NCBI GenBank assembly: GCA_016217865.1
Contig: JACRFO010000118.1
Span: 1 to 19,434, forward strand
DNA from: Candidatus Kerfeldbacteria bacterium
Lineage (GTDB): Bacteria > Patescibacteriota > Patescibacteriia > SBBC01 > CAIJZX01
Reading direction: 5' to 3'
Length of the DNA: 19,434 nucleotides
Part shown: positions 6,039 through 13,501 of the stretch, piece after piece
Numbering within the stretch: the first letter of the stretch is position 1
Layout of the letters: the number at the start of each line of letters is the position of its first letter
Position numbers and translations under genes: made by a program
The notes under the pieces: model-generated
The model's database searches: none
What the model was told of the DNA's origin: nothing
What the model saw: the letters and a program-made list of their open reading frames with translations, nothing else

Positions 6039-6087
6039 AACCGATAGATACTTATTGCGACGGTAGCCAGTGATGACCGTCTTGCGG

Positions 6088-6093
6088 TATACT
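6088..6093 (+). promoter_or_regulatory. -10 box TATACT for the glycosyltransferase gene
   Basis: TATACT ends 10 bases before the ATG at 6104. No good -35 hexamer and no Shine-Dalgarno are seen. Same layout as at 2608 and 14247, so the mRNA is probably leaderless or nearly so. Confidence 0.5.
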
Positions 6094-6103
6094 TAATACA
6101 CGC

Positions 6104-6973
6104 ATGTCGACACCACAACTCTCGATCATCATCGTCAACTACCGCTCGAGTGATGCCCTGGAGCATTGTTTGCGTTCGCTCCACGTCGCGACGAAAGCAT
6201 CAGTTGAGGTCATCGTGGTTGATAATTCTCCGGAAGAACCGACGCGTGACATTCTGCATCAAAGCGGTTGGCATGGCCACTACTTCTCGCAAGAACGAAA
6301 CGTCGGCTATACCTTGGCGGCGAACTTCGGAGCCCAGCACGCGGCCGGGGAGTACATCTGCTTCCTCAATCCAGATACCGTTCTCGAAGCACATTGTCTC
6401 GATCGCTTGATGGTGTGGATTGAACAACATCCGCGCAGCGTTGCCGGACCGCGTGAACGAGATGCTGATGGACACATCGTCACTACCGCCTTTCCACCCG
6501 TGTCACGCCGAGCCATCTGGGGAGCGAACCTGCTCTACAAATTGCCGTGGCCGCGGTCATGGCATCCGGCGTTGCCGTGGTTGATTCCGTCGTACCAGTA
6601 CGCCGATTTGTGCCGGACTGCCGACGAAGCTGCGGCTGTGCCAGTCTTGAGCGGGAGTTGTCTAGTAATGGCGGCTGCGACGTGGCGCGAGGTTGGGGAG
6701 TGGAACGACGAACTGACATACTTCGGTTTAGAATCGGAATGGTTTGCCCGCGCTCTCGATCACGGCGTCCGGGCCTGGTACATTCCCGAGGCTGTCATGT
6801 TCCACGAACATGCGACGAGCATCAAACGCGCCTTGCCGTCACGGGTACGCGACGAAGCCGACCACAACCGTCGTTGGCACGCCAAGCGGTTTGGGTGGGT
6901 GACGTTGCTGATTCTAGCGGGTATCCTCTGGCTCGAACACACGCTGCGTCCCGCTTCACAGTCGAAGGAGTAG
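6104..6973 (+). CDS. GT2-family glycosyltransferase (rhamnosyltransferase-like) with a C-terminal membrane anchor
   Basis: 289 residues. The GT-A fold is clear: LSIIIVNYRSSDALEHCLRSL (7-26), VEVIVVDNSP with Asp40 for nucleotide binding, RNVGYTLAANFGAQHAAGEYICFLNPDT with Asp91 in the DxD-equivalent position, and the acceptor/catalytic region with FGLESEWFARA near residues 208-218. This order matches WbbL-type rhamnosyltransferases of the GT2 family, which build surface polysaccharides at the inner face of the membrane. Near residue 265-280 a hydrophobic stretch (WVTLLILAGILWLEH) should tether it to the membrane. It has its own promoter and its own terminator (6991-7016), so it is a single-gene unit. 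The sugar donor and acceptor cannot be told; the RmlC-like enzyme at 2625 makes a 6-deoxy sugar plausible. Confidence 0.88.
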   Translation: MSTPQLSIIIVNYRSSDALEHCLRSLHVATKASVEVIVVDNSPEEPTRDILHQSGWHGHYFSQERNVGYTLAANFGAQHAAGEYICFLNPDTVLEAHCLDRLMVWIEQHPRSVAGPRERDADGHIVTTAFPPVSRRAIWGANLLYKLPWPRSWHPALPWLIPSYQYADLCRTADEAAAVPVLSGSCLVMAAATWREVGEWNDELTYFGLESEWFARALDHGVRAWYIPEAVMFHEHATSIKRALPSRVRDEADHNRRWHAKRFGWVTLLILAGILWLEHTLRPASQSKE

Positions 6974-6990
6974 CCTAGTCCGGTCCGTTT

Positions 6991-7016
6991 CCTCCGGCCC
7001 TCCCGGGAGGTTTTTT
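6991..7016 (+). terminator. Rho-independent terminator of the glycosyltransferase gene
   Basis: CCTCCGG (6991-6997) pairs with CC(g)GGAGG (7003-7010), one bulged G, loop CCCTC, followed by six T's (7011-7016). Good GC stem plus T-run. Confidence 0.75.
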
Positions 7017-7056
7017 GCTTTACAGACGGGGCCAATTCTGGGCTAATTATCCCCAA

Positions 7057-7072
7057 TGTTCCGCGGGGAACA
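7057..7072. repeat. Inverted repeat TGTTCC-GCGG-GGAACA upstream of the division cluster promoter
   Basis: Perfect 6-base arms with a 4-base centre, 5 bases before the -35 box. It matches 12 of 16 positions of the classical ParB site parS. It may equally be an operator for an unknown repressor. Confidence 0.4.
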
Positions 7073-7077
7073 CTGTG

Positions 7078-7106
7078 TTGACGGTTCCCATATTGTGGTG
7101 TAAAAT
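7078..7106 (+). promoter_or_regulatory. Promoter of the mraZ division/cell-wall cluster
   Basis: TTGACG (7078-7083), 17-base spacer, TAAAAT (7101-7106). The transcription start would fall near 7113, giving a leader of about 85 bases before mraZ. The -10 box and start point lie inside the MraZ-type repeats at 7096-7140, which fits autorepression. Confidence 0.8.
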
Positions 7107-7140
7107 GGTGTAGAAGGGTGAAAAGTGGATAAAAGTGGGG
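7094..7140 (+). promoter_or_regulatory. Five 10-base-phased TGG repeats, candidate MraZ operator
   Basis: TGG (or GGG) occurs at 7096, 7106, 7116, 7126 and 7136, exactly one helical turn apart, in the context TGGTG, TGGTG, GGGTG, TGGAT, TGGGG. In E. coli MraZ binds direct TGGGN repeats separated by 5 bases, which is the same 10-base period. The array spans the -10 box and start of the promoter at 7078-7106, so bound MraZ would block transcription of its own cluster. Confidence 0.7.
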
Positions 7141-7161
7141 ATAACCCCGATGACGGGGGAT
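7137..7161 (+). promoter_or_regulatory. GC hairpins in the mraZ leader
   Basis: GGGGATAACCCC (7137-7148) can form a 4-bp stem with an ATAA loop. A related GGGGATAAGCCC follows about 20 bases later. No T-run follows. Possible weak leader structure only. Confidence 0.25.
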
Positions 7162-7196
7162 AAGCCCACACCGCCCACCCTGACTAACACCACCAC

Positions 7197-7628
7197 ATGT
7201 TCATCGGCGAATACCATCACGCGCTTGACGACAAGGGCCGGGTCCAAATCCCGGTGAAGTTTCGGCTTGATCTCCAGAAAGGCGCAGTCATGACGCGCGG
7301 CCTTGATCGCTGTCTGTTTGTCTACACGAAAAAAGAGTGGCAGGTGATGGCTGAAAAACTTGCAAAGTTGCCGATCGCGAAAGCAAACTCGCGGGCCTTC
7401 GCCCGGCTGATGCTCGCAGGGGCCATGGAACTCGAAATGGATAAGCAGGGCCGGGCAGTCTTGCCGGAGTACCTGCGCCAATACGCTGGCTTGAAGAAAA
7501 TGGTGGTGGTCGCCGGGTTGTACAACCGTTTGGAACTCTGGGATCGCGACGCTTGGGAGAGGTATCGGAGCGGGACGGAAAAGCAAAGCGGGGATATCGC
7601 TGAAGCTCTAAGTGAGCTCGGCGTCTAA
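7197..7628 (+). CDS. mraZ: MraZ transcriptional regulator of the division/cell-wall cluster
   Basis: 143 residues, the family's normal length. Two SpoVT-AbrB half-repeats are visible: GEYHHALDDKGRVQIPVKFR (4-23) and ELEMDKQGRAVLPEYLR (78-94), each with the DxxGRxxxP signature used for DNA binding by an oligomeric ring. It is the first gene of the cluster, as in most bacteria, and its presumed operator lies in its own promoter. No Shine-Dalgarno precedes the ATG (CACCACCAC). The next gene starts 11 bases after the stop. Confidence 0.97.
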   Translation: MFIGEYHHALDDKGRVQIPVKFRLDLQKGAVMTRGLDRCLFVYTKKEWQVMAEKLAKLPIAKANSRAFARLMLAGAMELEMDKQGRAVLPEYLRQYAGLKKMVVVAGLYNRLELWDRDAWERYRSGTEKQSGDIAEALSELGV

Positions 7629-7632
7629 ATGC

Positions 7633-7647
7633 CCTGGCAATGCCAGG
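7633..7647 (+). promoter_or_regulatory. Palindrome centred on the rsmH start codon
   Basis: CCTGGCA-A-TGCCAGG is a perfect 15-base palindrome whose middle is the A of the ATG at 7640. In mRNA, CCUGG/CCAGG would form a 5-bp stem with the AUG displayed in the CAAUG loop, which might tune translation after mraZ. Confidence 0.35.
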
Positions 7648-8533
7648 TCACGTTCCGGTCCTTCTCCCAGACGTCCTAGCAGGACTGCACCTTCAATCAG
7701 AGAATAACGTCATTGATGCGACGCTCGGGGGCGGTGGTCATGCCGAGGCATTACTCGAAACGATCAGCCCGGATGGACGGCTGCTCGGTATCGAAACTGA
7801 CCAACGGACGCTCAACGTCACTCGGCACCGACTGGAACGGTATGGATCGCGGTTCAACGCAGCTCACGGTAACTTCCGTGACCTGCGCGGGATCGCGACG
7901 GCTCATGGGTTTCCGGCCGTCGATGCCATCCTCTTCGATCTCGGCGTGTCGTCGATGACACTCGACGAAGGCGACCGTGGATTCTCTTTCCAACATGACG
8001 GACCGCTCGATATGCGGTTCGACCCGACAACGCAAACGCTGACCGCGGCGGACATCATCAACACCTGGTCAGCCGCCGAGTTGGTTCGTTGCTTCCGCGA
8101 GCTTGGTGAGGAGCGGATGGCGAATCGATTGGCTGACATCATCGTCATGTCGCGCCGGACGCAACCGTTTACCTCAACAGTTCAGCTCGCGACTGATATC
8201 GCTGCGGTCAAACACCAACGCGGCCGCATCCACCCCGCGACGCAAGTGTTCCAAGCGCTGCGGATGGCGGTCAACGACGAGCTCGGCGCGATCAGCGCAG
8301 CCCTGCCGCAAGCAGTGGACCTCCTCCGGCCAAACGGCCGACTAGCGGTCATCACCTTTCACTCGATCGAGGATCGCCTGGTCAAGCAGTGGTCGCGACA
8401 AGCCGCCAAGGCTGGGCAGGTCAGCCTCGTCAACAAGCACGTCATCGTTCCCTCGCGCCAGGAACAAGTCGCCAACCCAAAATCGCGCAGCGCTAAACTC
8501 CGTCTCATCGAAAAAATAAACTCAACAGCCTAG
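7640..8533 (+). CDS. rsmH: 16S rRNA m4C1402 methyltransferase RsmH (MraW)
   Basis: 297 residues, close to the usual 300-313. It N4-methylates C1402 in the ribosomal P site using S-adenosylmethionine. Motifs: HVPVLLPDVL (4-13), SAM-binding loop VIDATLGGGGHAEALLE (24-40), GIETDQRTL (50-58), ILFDLGVSSMTLDEGDRGFSF (97-117), GPLDMRFD (121-128), THPATQVFQALRMAVNDEL-type segment (here IHPATQVFQALRMAVNDEL), and the C-terminal VITFHSIEDRLVKQW. It is the second gene of the cluster, immediately behind mraZ, and has no Shine-Dalgarno, so translation is probably coupled. Confidence 0.97.
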   Translation: MPGHVPVLLPDVLAGLHLQSENNVIDATLGGGGHAEALLETISPDGRLLGIETDQRTLNVTRHRLERYGSRFNAAHGNFRDLRGIATAHGFPAVDAILFDLGVSSMTLDEGDRGFSFQHDGPLDMRFDPTTQTLTAADIINTWSAAELVRCFRELGEERMANRLADIIVMSRRTQPFTSTVQLATDIAAVKHQRGRIHPATQVFQALRMAVNDELGAISAALPQAVDLLRPNGRLAVITFHSIEDRLVKQWSRQAAKAGQVSLVNKHVIVPSRQEQVANPKSRSAKLRLIEKINSTA

Positions 8534-8543
8534 ACACAAACGT

Positions 8544-8891
8544 ATGATTCGCTCAACCCGTTCGGCCGACCTGCTCCAACCACAGACGCACTGGTGGCAT
8601 CGCCTGAAAGTATCAACTCAAAAGTTCGCTGTTGCCTTATCTGTCGCGGCCGTAGCTTCGGGGTTCGGTTATGTCTTCTTGACGAATCACACCGCCGCGG
8701 AAGGTTTTGCGATTAAGAGCCTGGAACGGGAAATCGCCCAAATCCAAAAAGACAATCAGAAGCTTGAGCTGCAAGCGGCTGACTTGCGGTCGCTGTCGGC
8801 GGTCGACCAAACGAGCGTCGCTCTGGGTCTCGTGCCGACCGATTCATTCGATTACGTCGCCCCCACCTCCGGAGCGGTGGCGGTCAGATAG
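8544..8891 (+). CDS. ftsL: FtsL-like septum protein
   Basis: 115 residues. A cytoplasmic basic N-terminus is followed by one membrane helix (about 28-47, FAVALSVAAVASGFGYVFLT), then a heptad-like coiled coil (about 55-84, FAIKSLEREIAQIQKDNQKLELQAADLRSL) and a short extracytoplasmic tail (SVALGLVPTDSFDYVAP). This bitopic layout, the size and the position between rsmH and ftsI are those of FtsL, which links FtsB/FtsQ to the FtsW-FtsI synthase. Sequence conservation in FtsL is poor, so the name rests on topology and synteny. The gaps are 10 bases from rsmH and 18 to ftsI. Confidence 0.78.
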   Translation: MIRSTRSADLLQPQTHWWHRLKVSTQKFAVALSVAAVASGFGYVFLTNHTAAEGFAIKSLEREIAQIQKDNQKLELQAADLRSLSAVDQTSVALGLVPTDSFDYVAPTSGAVAVR

Positions 8892-8909
8892 GCTGATTGA
8901 CCAGCCACC

Positions 8910-10646
8910 ATGGCACTCCGTCAGCGGGGCTGGAAGATTGACCGGGTCACGGGCATCGTGGCCTTTTTCGGCATCTTTGCTGCGCTCCTTGGACTCCGAC
9001 TCCTGACGCTCCAAGTCCTCCAGCACGGGTTCTACACCGCTCTCGCCTCGGACCAACACCAGCTGTTCGAACAGCTCCTTCCAACGCGGGGGCAAATCCT
9101 CGTCAAAGATGCCCAGTCGAGCACTGGCTACTATCCGCTGGCCACAAACCAGACGCTCCACTTGCTGTATGCGATTCCGAAGCGCATCAAGGATCCAGTG
9201 GCAACAGCCACCGCTTTGGAGCATCTGGTCACCTTGCCGAAGGAAGACCTGTTGAAGCGACTGAACAAGTCGAATGATCTGTATGAACCGATTCAGCATA
9301 ACCTGACGGATGAGCAACAGACGGCCATTGCCGATTTGAAGATCGAAGGCTTGTACTTCGTCGATGAACCAACCCGCTACTATCCTGAACGCCAATACGG
9401 CGGCCAACTCCTTGGTTTTGTTGGGTACGCCGGTGACGAGAAGGCAGGGCGGTACGGGCTGGAGCAGTACTACAATAAGGAGCTGGCTGGTGCTCAAGGG
9501 TTCATCAAGGCCCAGAAGGACGCTTCGGGACAACTCATCGCGACGGCCGCGCAAGCTTGGCAACCAGCTGTCGACGGGTCGGACCTCCTCCTCACGATTG
9601 ATCGAACGATACAGTACGAAGCATGTCGGCAACTCGACGAGGCAGTCCAGAAACACGGTGCCGATAGCGGCAGCGTCGTCATCGTGCAACCGAAGACCGG
9701 CGCTGTGCTGGCCATGTGTGGCGCACCGGATTTTAATCCTAATGCCTACAACGAAGTTGCTGACGCGAAAACGTTCCTCAATCCGTCGACACAGATTCCC
9801 TATGAGCCGGGCTCGGTCTTCAAGGCTCTGACGATGGCGGCCGCGCTCAACGAAGGCAAGGTGACACCGGAAACAACCTACACCGATACAGGCGAAGTGA
9901 AAATTGGGAGCTTTACTATCAAGAACTCCGACAGCAAAGCACATGGTGTCCAGACGATGACCCAGGTACTCGAAGAGTCGCTCAATACCGGGGCAATCTA
10001 CGCCATGAATCAGATCGGCGCGAAGACGTTCGCGCAGTACGTGAAGGCTTTCGGTTTTGGACAAGCCACGAATGTCGATGTCGCGGAATCGGAAGGAAAC
10101 ATTGCCGGACCACTAACACACAAAGACATCTACGCGACGACCGGGTCATTCGGCCAAGGGTTGACCGTCACGCCGCTGCAGTTGGCGATGGCCTACGCCA
10201 GCTTGAGTAATGGCGGCCACTTGATGCAACCGTACATCGTTGAACAGGTGCGCCGACCGGATGGAACGACGATCAAGACCGAGCCGCATGAAATTCGCCA
10301 GGTCATCTCCGCCCAGACATCGGCAACGATCAGCGCGATGCTCGTCAACGTCGTGGAAAACGGCCACGGAAAACGCGCGGGCGTACCTGGCTACTATGTT
10401 GCCGGGAAGACAGGCACGGCGCAAATCCCTGATCCGAAGACCGGGAAGTATCTTCCCGAGCTGACCATCGGGACGTTCGCCGGGTACGCTCCGGTCGAAG
10501 ATCCTGCCTTCGTCATGGCTGTCCAGTTAGTCAAACCGCGCGATGTCCAGTTTGCTGAATCGAGCGCGGCGCCGTTGTTCGGTTCACTCGCTAAGTTCTT
10601 GATGCTCTACTTCCACCTCCCACCAACTCGGGCGACGACACTGTGA
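8910..10646 (+). CDS. ftsI: Penicillin-binding protein, FtsI-type septal transpeptidase
   Basis: 578 residues. A membrane anchor at about 14-36 (GIVAFFGIFAALLGLRLLTLQVL) is followed by the PBP dimerisation domain with the TRGQILVKD start motif and YPERQYGGQLLGFVG. The transpeptidase domain begins near 215. Catalytic motifs: SVFK with Ser302 and Lys305, SLN at 357-359, and KTGTAQ at 500-505. It cross-links septal peptidoglycan during division (family knowledge). Its GTGA overlap with murF shows translational coupling. The start at 8910 has no Shine-Dalgarno. No PASTA domains are present. A large open frame on the opposite strand is a by-product of codon use. Confidence 0.95.
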   Translation: MALRQRGWKIDRVTGIVAFFGIFAALLGLRLLTLQVLQHGFYTALASDQHQLFEQLLPTRGQILVKDAQSSTGYYPLATNQTLHLLYAIPKRIKDPVATATALEHLVTLPKEDLLKRLNKSNDLYEPIQHNLTDEQQTAIADLKIEGLYFVDEPTRYYPERQYGGQLLGFVGYAGDEKAGRYGLEQYYNKELAGAQGFIKAQKDASGQLIATAAQAWQPAVDGSDLLLTIDRTIQYEACRQLDEAVQKHGADSGSVVIVQPKTGAVLAMCGAPDFNPNAYNEVADAKTFLNPSTQIPYEPGSVFKALTMAAALNEGKVTPETTYTDTGEVKIGSFTIKNSDSKAHGVQTMTQVLEESLNTGAIYAMNQIGAKTFAQYVKAFGFGQATNVDVAESEGNIAGPLTHKDIYATTGSFGQGLTVTPLQLAMAYASLSNGGHLMQPYIVEQVRRPDGTTIKTEPHEIRQVISAQTSATISAMLVNVVENGHGKRAGVPGYYVAGKTGTAQIPDPKTGKYLPELTIGTFAGYAPVEDPAFVMAVQLVKPRDVQFAESSAAPLFGSLAKFLMLYFHLPPTRATTL

Positions 10647-11911
10647 AATACCTCGTCCGAGTACTCTTTCAAGCACTGGCAAAGCTGGCCCTGCGGCGGT
10701 ATCAGCCATTCGTCGTTGGTATCGCCGGCTCGGTCGGAAAAACGGCGACAAAAGAAGCGATCACGGCCGGACTCCGGGCGGCACATCGGACGGTTCGGCA
10801 AACCACCGGAAATTTTAACGCCGAAGTGGGCGTGCCGGTAACCATTTTGACTGGTGATGGTCCGCGGACATCATTCATTGATTGGCTGGGGACGCTGTGG
10901 CGGTCCCTCCGGATCGTCCTCTTCGGCGGGTCATTCCCCCAGACGATTGTCTTAGAGATGGGGGCTGATCACCCTGGCGATTTAGATCGTCTCCTGCGGA
11001 TCGTCCAGCCGCAGATCGGCGTCCTGACATCGGCCGCACCAGAACACCTTGAATTCTTTGGTGACGAGCAAGCAGTCATCGAGGAGGAAACTTTGATTGT
11101 CCGTCGTCTGGCCCCGGGCGGGACAGCGATCGTCAACCGCGATGATGAGCGAATCGCAACCTTACTCGAGTCGATGACCGGCCGCATCGTGACGTATGGT
11201 TGGCATGCAGCTGCCGATGTGCGGGCTGAGAGTTACTCTATTACCCGGAATACGAATGGATTACCGGTCGGCATGATTGTGAAGATTTCGATTGCGGGCA
11301 GCAGCATTCCCGTGGCGCTCCCGGGTGTGCTCGGTCGGCACCAAGTCTACCCACTCTTAGCGGCTGTGGCGGTCGGGCAGGTGGTGGGGGATGAAACCAT
11401 GGCGGTGATTCAACGGTTGCAGGCGTACCAACCGCCACCTGGCCGGATGCGGTTGCTGGCCGGACTCGAGGGTTCAATGATCCTTGATGACAGTTACAAC
11501 GCCTCGCCGGAAGCTGTCCAGGCCGCGCTGGAAACTCTACGTGATACCGAGATACCGGGACGCCGCATTGCGATCCTTGGCCAAATGTCGGAACTGGGTT
11601 CGGCCACAACTACTTGGCACGAACGAATCGGGCAGGCGGCAGCGGGAATGTCCCTAGCGAAACTTGTAACCGTTGGACCACTCGCGCAGCGGATCGGCCA
11701 AGCTGCGGCCGCTGCAGGGATGCCAGCGGAATTGATTCAGAACGTCGCGACTGCCCAAGCGGCAGCGACGGCCGTCATGGCCGATTTGGGTCCGGGCGAT
11801 ATGGTGCTCTGTAAAGGTTCACGCTACGCCTCGCGGCTCGAGCGGACGGTGCGCATGCTCTTGGTTGACCCCGATCGGGACAGCCAGCAGCTTGTGCACA
11901 GTGACGAGTAG
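10643..11911 (+). CDS. murF: MurF-like Mur ligase without the N-terminal UDP-binding domain
   Basis: 422 residues beginning with GTG at 10643, which overlaps the ftsI stop (GTGA). It should ligate D-Ala-D-Ala to the UDP-MurNAc-tripeptide, the last cytoplasmic step of peptidoglycan precursor synthesis. The P-loop GIAGSVGKTATKE lies at residues 26-38 instead of about 100 or later as in ordinary MurF, so the N-terminal UDP-sugar-binding domain is missing. A short helix LVRVLFQALAKLALRRY stands in its place and may touch the membrane. Other Mur ligase signs are TTGNFNAEVGVP (54-65), VLEMGADHPGDL (103-114), the AAPEHLEFFG segment, DDSYNASP starting at 282, and LCKGSRYASRLE. MurF is preferred over MurC/D/E because of NFNAEVGVP and DDSYNASP. 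Last gene of the cluster. Confidence 0.88.
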   Translation: MKYLVRVLFQALAKLALRRYQPFVVGIAGSVGKTATKEAITAGLRAAHRTVRQTTGNFNAEVGVPVTILTGDGPRTSFIDWLGTLWRSLRIVLFGGSFPQTIVLEMGADHPGDLDRLLRIVQPQIGVLTSAAPEHLEFFGDEQAVIEEETLIVRRLAPGGTAIVNRDDERIATLLESMTGRIVTYGWHAAADVRAESYSITRNTNGLPVGMIVKISIAGSSIPVALPGVLGRHQVYPLLAAVAVGQVVGDETMAVIQRLQAYQPPPGRMRLLAGLEGSMILDDSYNASPEAVQAALETLRDTEIPGRRIAILGQMSELGSATTTWHERIGQAAAGMSLAKLVTVGPLAQRIGQAAAAAGMPAELIQNVATAQAAATAVMADLGPGDMVLCKGSRYASRLERTVRMLLVDPDRDSQQLVHSDE

Positions 11912-11929
11912 TGCCCACGAGCGTATCCT
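11901..11929 (+). promoter_or_regulatory. Promoter of the orphan gene after murF
   Basis: GTGACG (11901-11906), 17 bases, TATCCT (11924-11929). The -35 lies inside the end of murF. A Shine-Dalgarno AGGAGG follows at 11947-11952. Confidence 0.5.
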
Positions 11930-11957
11930 GACAGGGGAGTAACGACAGGAGGTGGTC

Positions 11958-12200
11958 ATGGACGCGACGCTACAGACGGAGACGTACGACGGATACACGT
12001 CGTCGGTCTACTACGAGGATCACCAGTTCGCTGAACCGGTGACACTCACCTACGGGTATCGCTACGACTCCGACGGTTCTGTCCGCAGTTACCTGCTTCC
12101 GTGGCACGGATCAGTCAGCATCATCGGGTTGATCCGGGCGGAAGCGTTTCTCGCAAAATATCGGACGCCGGTACCTGCCGACGTCCGTCTTTCGTTTTGA
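11958..12200 (+). CDS. Small orphan protein, beta-rich
   Basis: 80 residues from the ATG at 11958, set by a perfect Shine-Dalgarno AGGAGG (11947-11952) five bases before it. The protein is rich in Tyr, Thr, Ser and Asp (MDATLQTETYDGYTSSVYY), with alternating polar/hydrophobic residues suggesting beta strands. No signal peptide or membrane segment is clear, so it is probably cytoplasmic. I recognise no family. It sits between murF and proS and has its own promoter. Its stop codon TGA lies inside the -35 box of the proS promoter (TTGACC). Confidence 0.6.
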   Translation: MDATLQTETYDGYTSSVYYEDHQFAEPVTLTYGYRYDSDGSVRSYLLPWHGSVSIIGLIRAEAFLAKYRTPVPADVRLSF

Positions 12201-12225
12201 CCAGACGCTTATTTTCTGGCACACT
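12197..12225 (+). promoter_or_regulatory. Promoter of proS
   Basis: TTGACC (12197-12202), 17 bases, CACACT (12220-12225). The ATG at 12234 begins 9 bases after the -10 box and has no Shine-Dalgarno, so transcription probably starts at or next to the start codon. Confidence 0.55.
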
Positions 12226-12233
12226 ACCTACGC

Positions 12234-13484
12234 ATGCGCCAATCCCACCTCTTCACGAAAACCCGGAAAGAAGCCCCGGCTGACGAAACCTCGATCAGCG
12301 CCAAGTTGTTGATTCGCGCTGGCTTCGTCTTCAAGGAGCAAGCTGGTGTCTACTCGATGCTCCCGCTTGGGGTGCTCGTCCAGAACAAGATCGTCGCGAT
12401 TGTCCGCCAAGCGATGAATGCCATCGGGGGGCAGGAAGTGGCAATGACATCATTGCAAGACCCAGAGCTCTGGAAAACGACTGATCGGTGGGATGATGCA
12501 AAAGTTGATAATTGGTTTAAGACGAAACTGAAGAACGATACCGAGATCGGTCTGGCGTTCACCCACGAGGAGGCGCTGACGAGAATCATGAGGAACTACG
12601 TTGGGTCCTACCGGGATCTCCCGAAGTTCGTCTACCAGTTTCAGACGAAATTTAGGAATGAGTTACGTGCCAAGTCGGGACTGCTCCGCGGCCGCGAATT
12701 CCTGATGAAAGATTTATACTCGTTCACGAAGGACACGGCTGACCTCGAAGCCTTTTACGAGCGAGCGGCCGCCGCTTACACGCAGATCTACGCTACGGTT
12801 GGGCTAGGGGAAGTCACGCATCGCACATTCGCTAGCGGTGGAGTCTTCAGTAAGTTCTCTGATGAGTTCCAAGTGGTCTGTGACAGCGGGGAAGATACGA
12901 TCTACCTTTCGTCCAAAGGGGGGATGGCCGTCAACAAGGAAGTGTACACGGATGATATCCTCGCCGAACTCGGGTTGCAAAAAAGCGACATGCGCGAAGT
13001 ACGCGCGATTGAAGTTGGGAACATTTTCAAATTGGGTACGAAGTATTCAGCCCCACTGGGATTAACCTACACAGACGAGCACGGGACGGCCAAGCCGGTC
13101 GTGATGGGATCGTACGGTATCGGTGTCGGTCGCCTCTTAGCTACCATCATTGAAGTCCATGCTGATGATCATGGTATGATCTGGCCGGCGGCGGTAGCGC
13201 CCTTTCCGGTCCACCTGGTTCGTCTCGGTGATGATCCAAAAGTTTCGGCTGCCGCTGACAACTTGGTAGCCGCGCTGGCCAAACGCGGAATCGAGGTTCT
13301 CGATGATGACCGCGAGATGAGCCCGGGCCAGAAGTTTACTGATAGCGACCTGATTGGTATTCCCACGCGCGTTGTCGTCAGCGCGAAAACACTCGCGGCC
13401 AAAAAACTCGAGGTGAAAGACCGGGCGACTGGGGCGGTCGAGATGATGACGACCCCACAGCTCCTCAAGCGTCTGAAGGCCTGA
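12234..13484 (+). CDS. proS: Prolyl-tRNA synthetase lacking the editing insertion
   Basis: 416 residues, against about 570 for the usual bacterial enzyme. It charges tRNA-Pro. Class II motifs: motif 1 around GVYSMLPLGVLVQNKI (38-53), FTHEEALT (109-116), motif 2 FRNELRAKSGLLRGREFLMKDLYSF (140-164), ASGGVFSKFSDEFQV (200-214), EVGNIFKLGTKYS (260-272) and motif 3 MGSYGIGVGRLLATIIE (291-307). The anticodon-binding domain fills about 315-416. The INS domain that normally sits between motifs 2 and 3 and hydrolyses Ala-tRNA-Pro is absent, so editing would have to be done by a separate protein or not at all. No frameshift or gap marks the place, so this is a natural short form. Confidence 0.95.
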   Translation: MRQSHLFTKTRKEAPADETSISAKLLIRAGFVFKEQAGVYSMLPLGVLVQNKIVAIVRQAMNAIGGQEVAMTSLQDPELWKTTDRWDDAKVDNWFKTKLKNDTEIGLAFTHEEALTRIMRNYVGSYRDLPKFVYQFQTKFRNELRAKSGLLRGREFLMKDLYSFTKDTADLEAFYERAAAAYTQIYATVGLGEVTHRTFASGGVFSKFSDEFQVVCDSGEDTIYLSSKGGMAVNKEVYTDDILAELGLQKSDMREVRAIEVGNIFKLGTKYSAPLGLTYTDEHGTAKPVVMGSYGIGVGRLLATIIEVHADDHGMIWPAAVAPFPVHLVRLGDDPKVSAAADNLVAALAKRGIEVLDDDREMSPGQKFTDSDLIGIPTRVVVSAKTLAAKKLEVKDRATGAVEMMTTPQLLKRLKA

Positions 13485-13501
13485 ACGAGCAGAGGTAAAT
13501 G

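Noticed and set aside
8844..10064. 406-codon open frame on the minus strand inside ftsI
   Set aside because: The plus strand has a complete penicillin-binding protein with all catalytic motifs in order. The minus frame has no recognisable domain, promoter or Shine-Dalgarno and is explained by GC-rich codon use.
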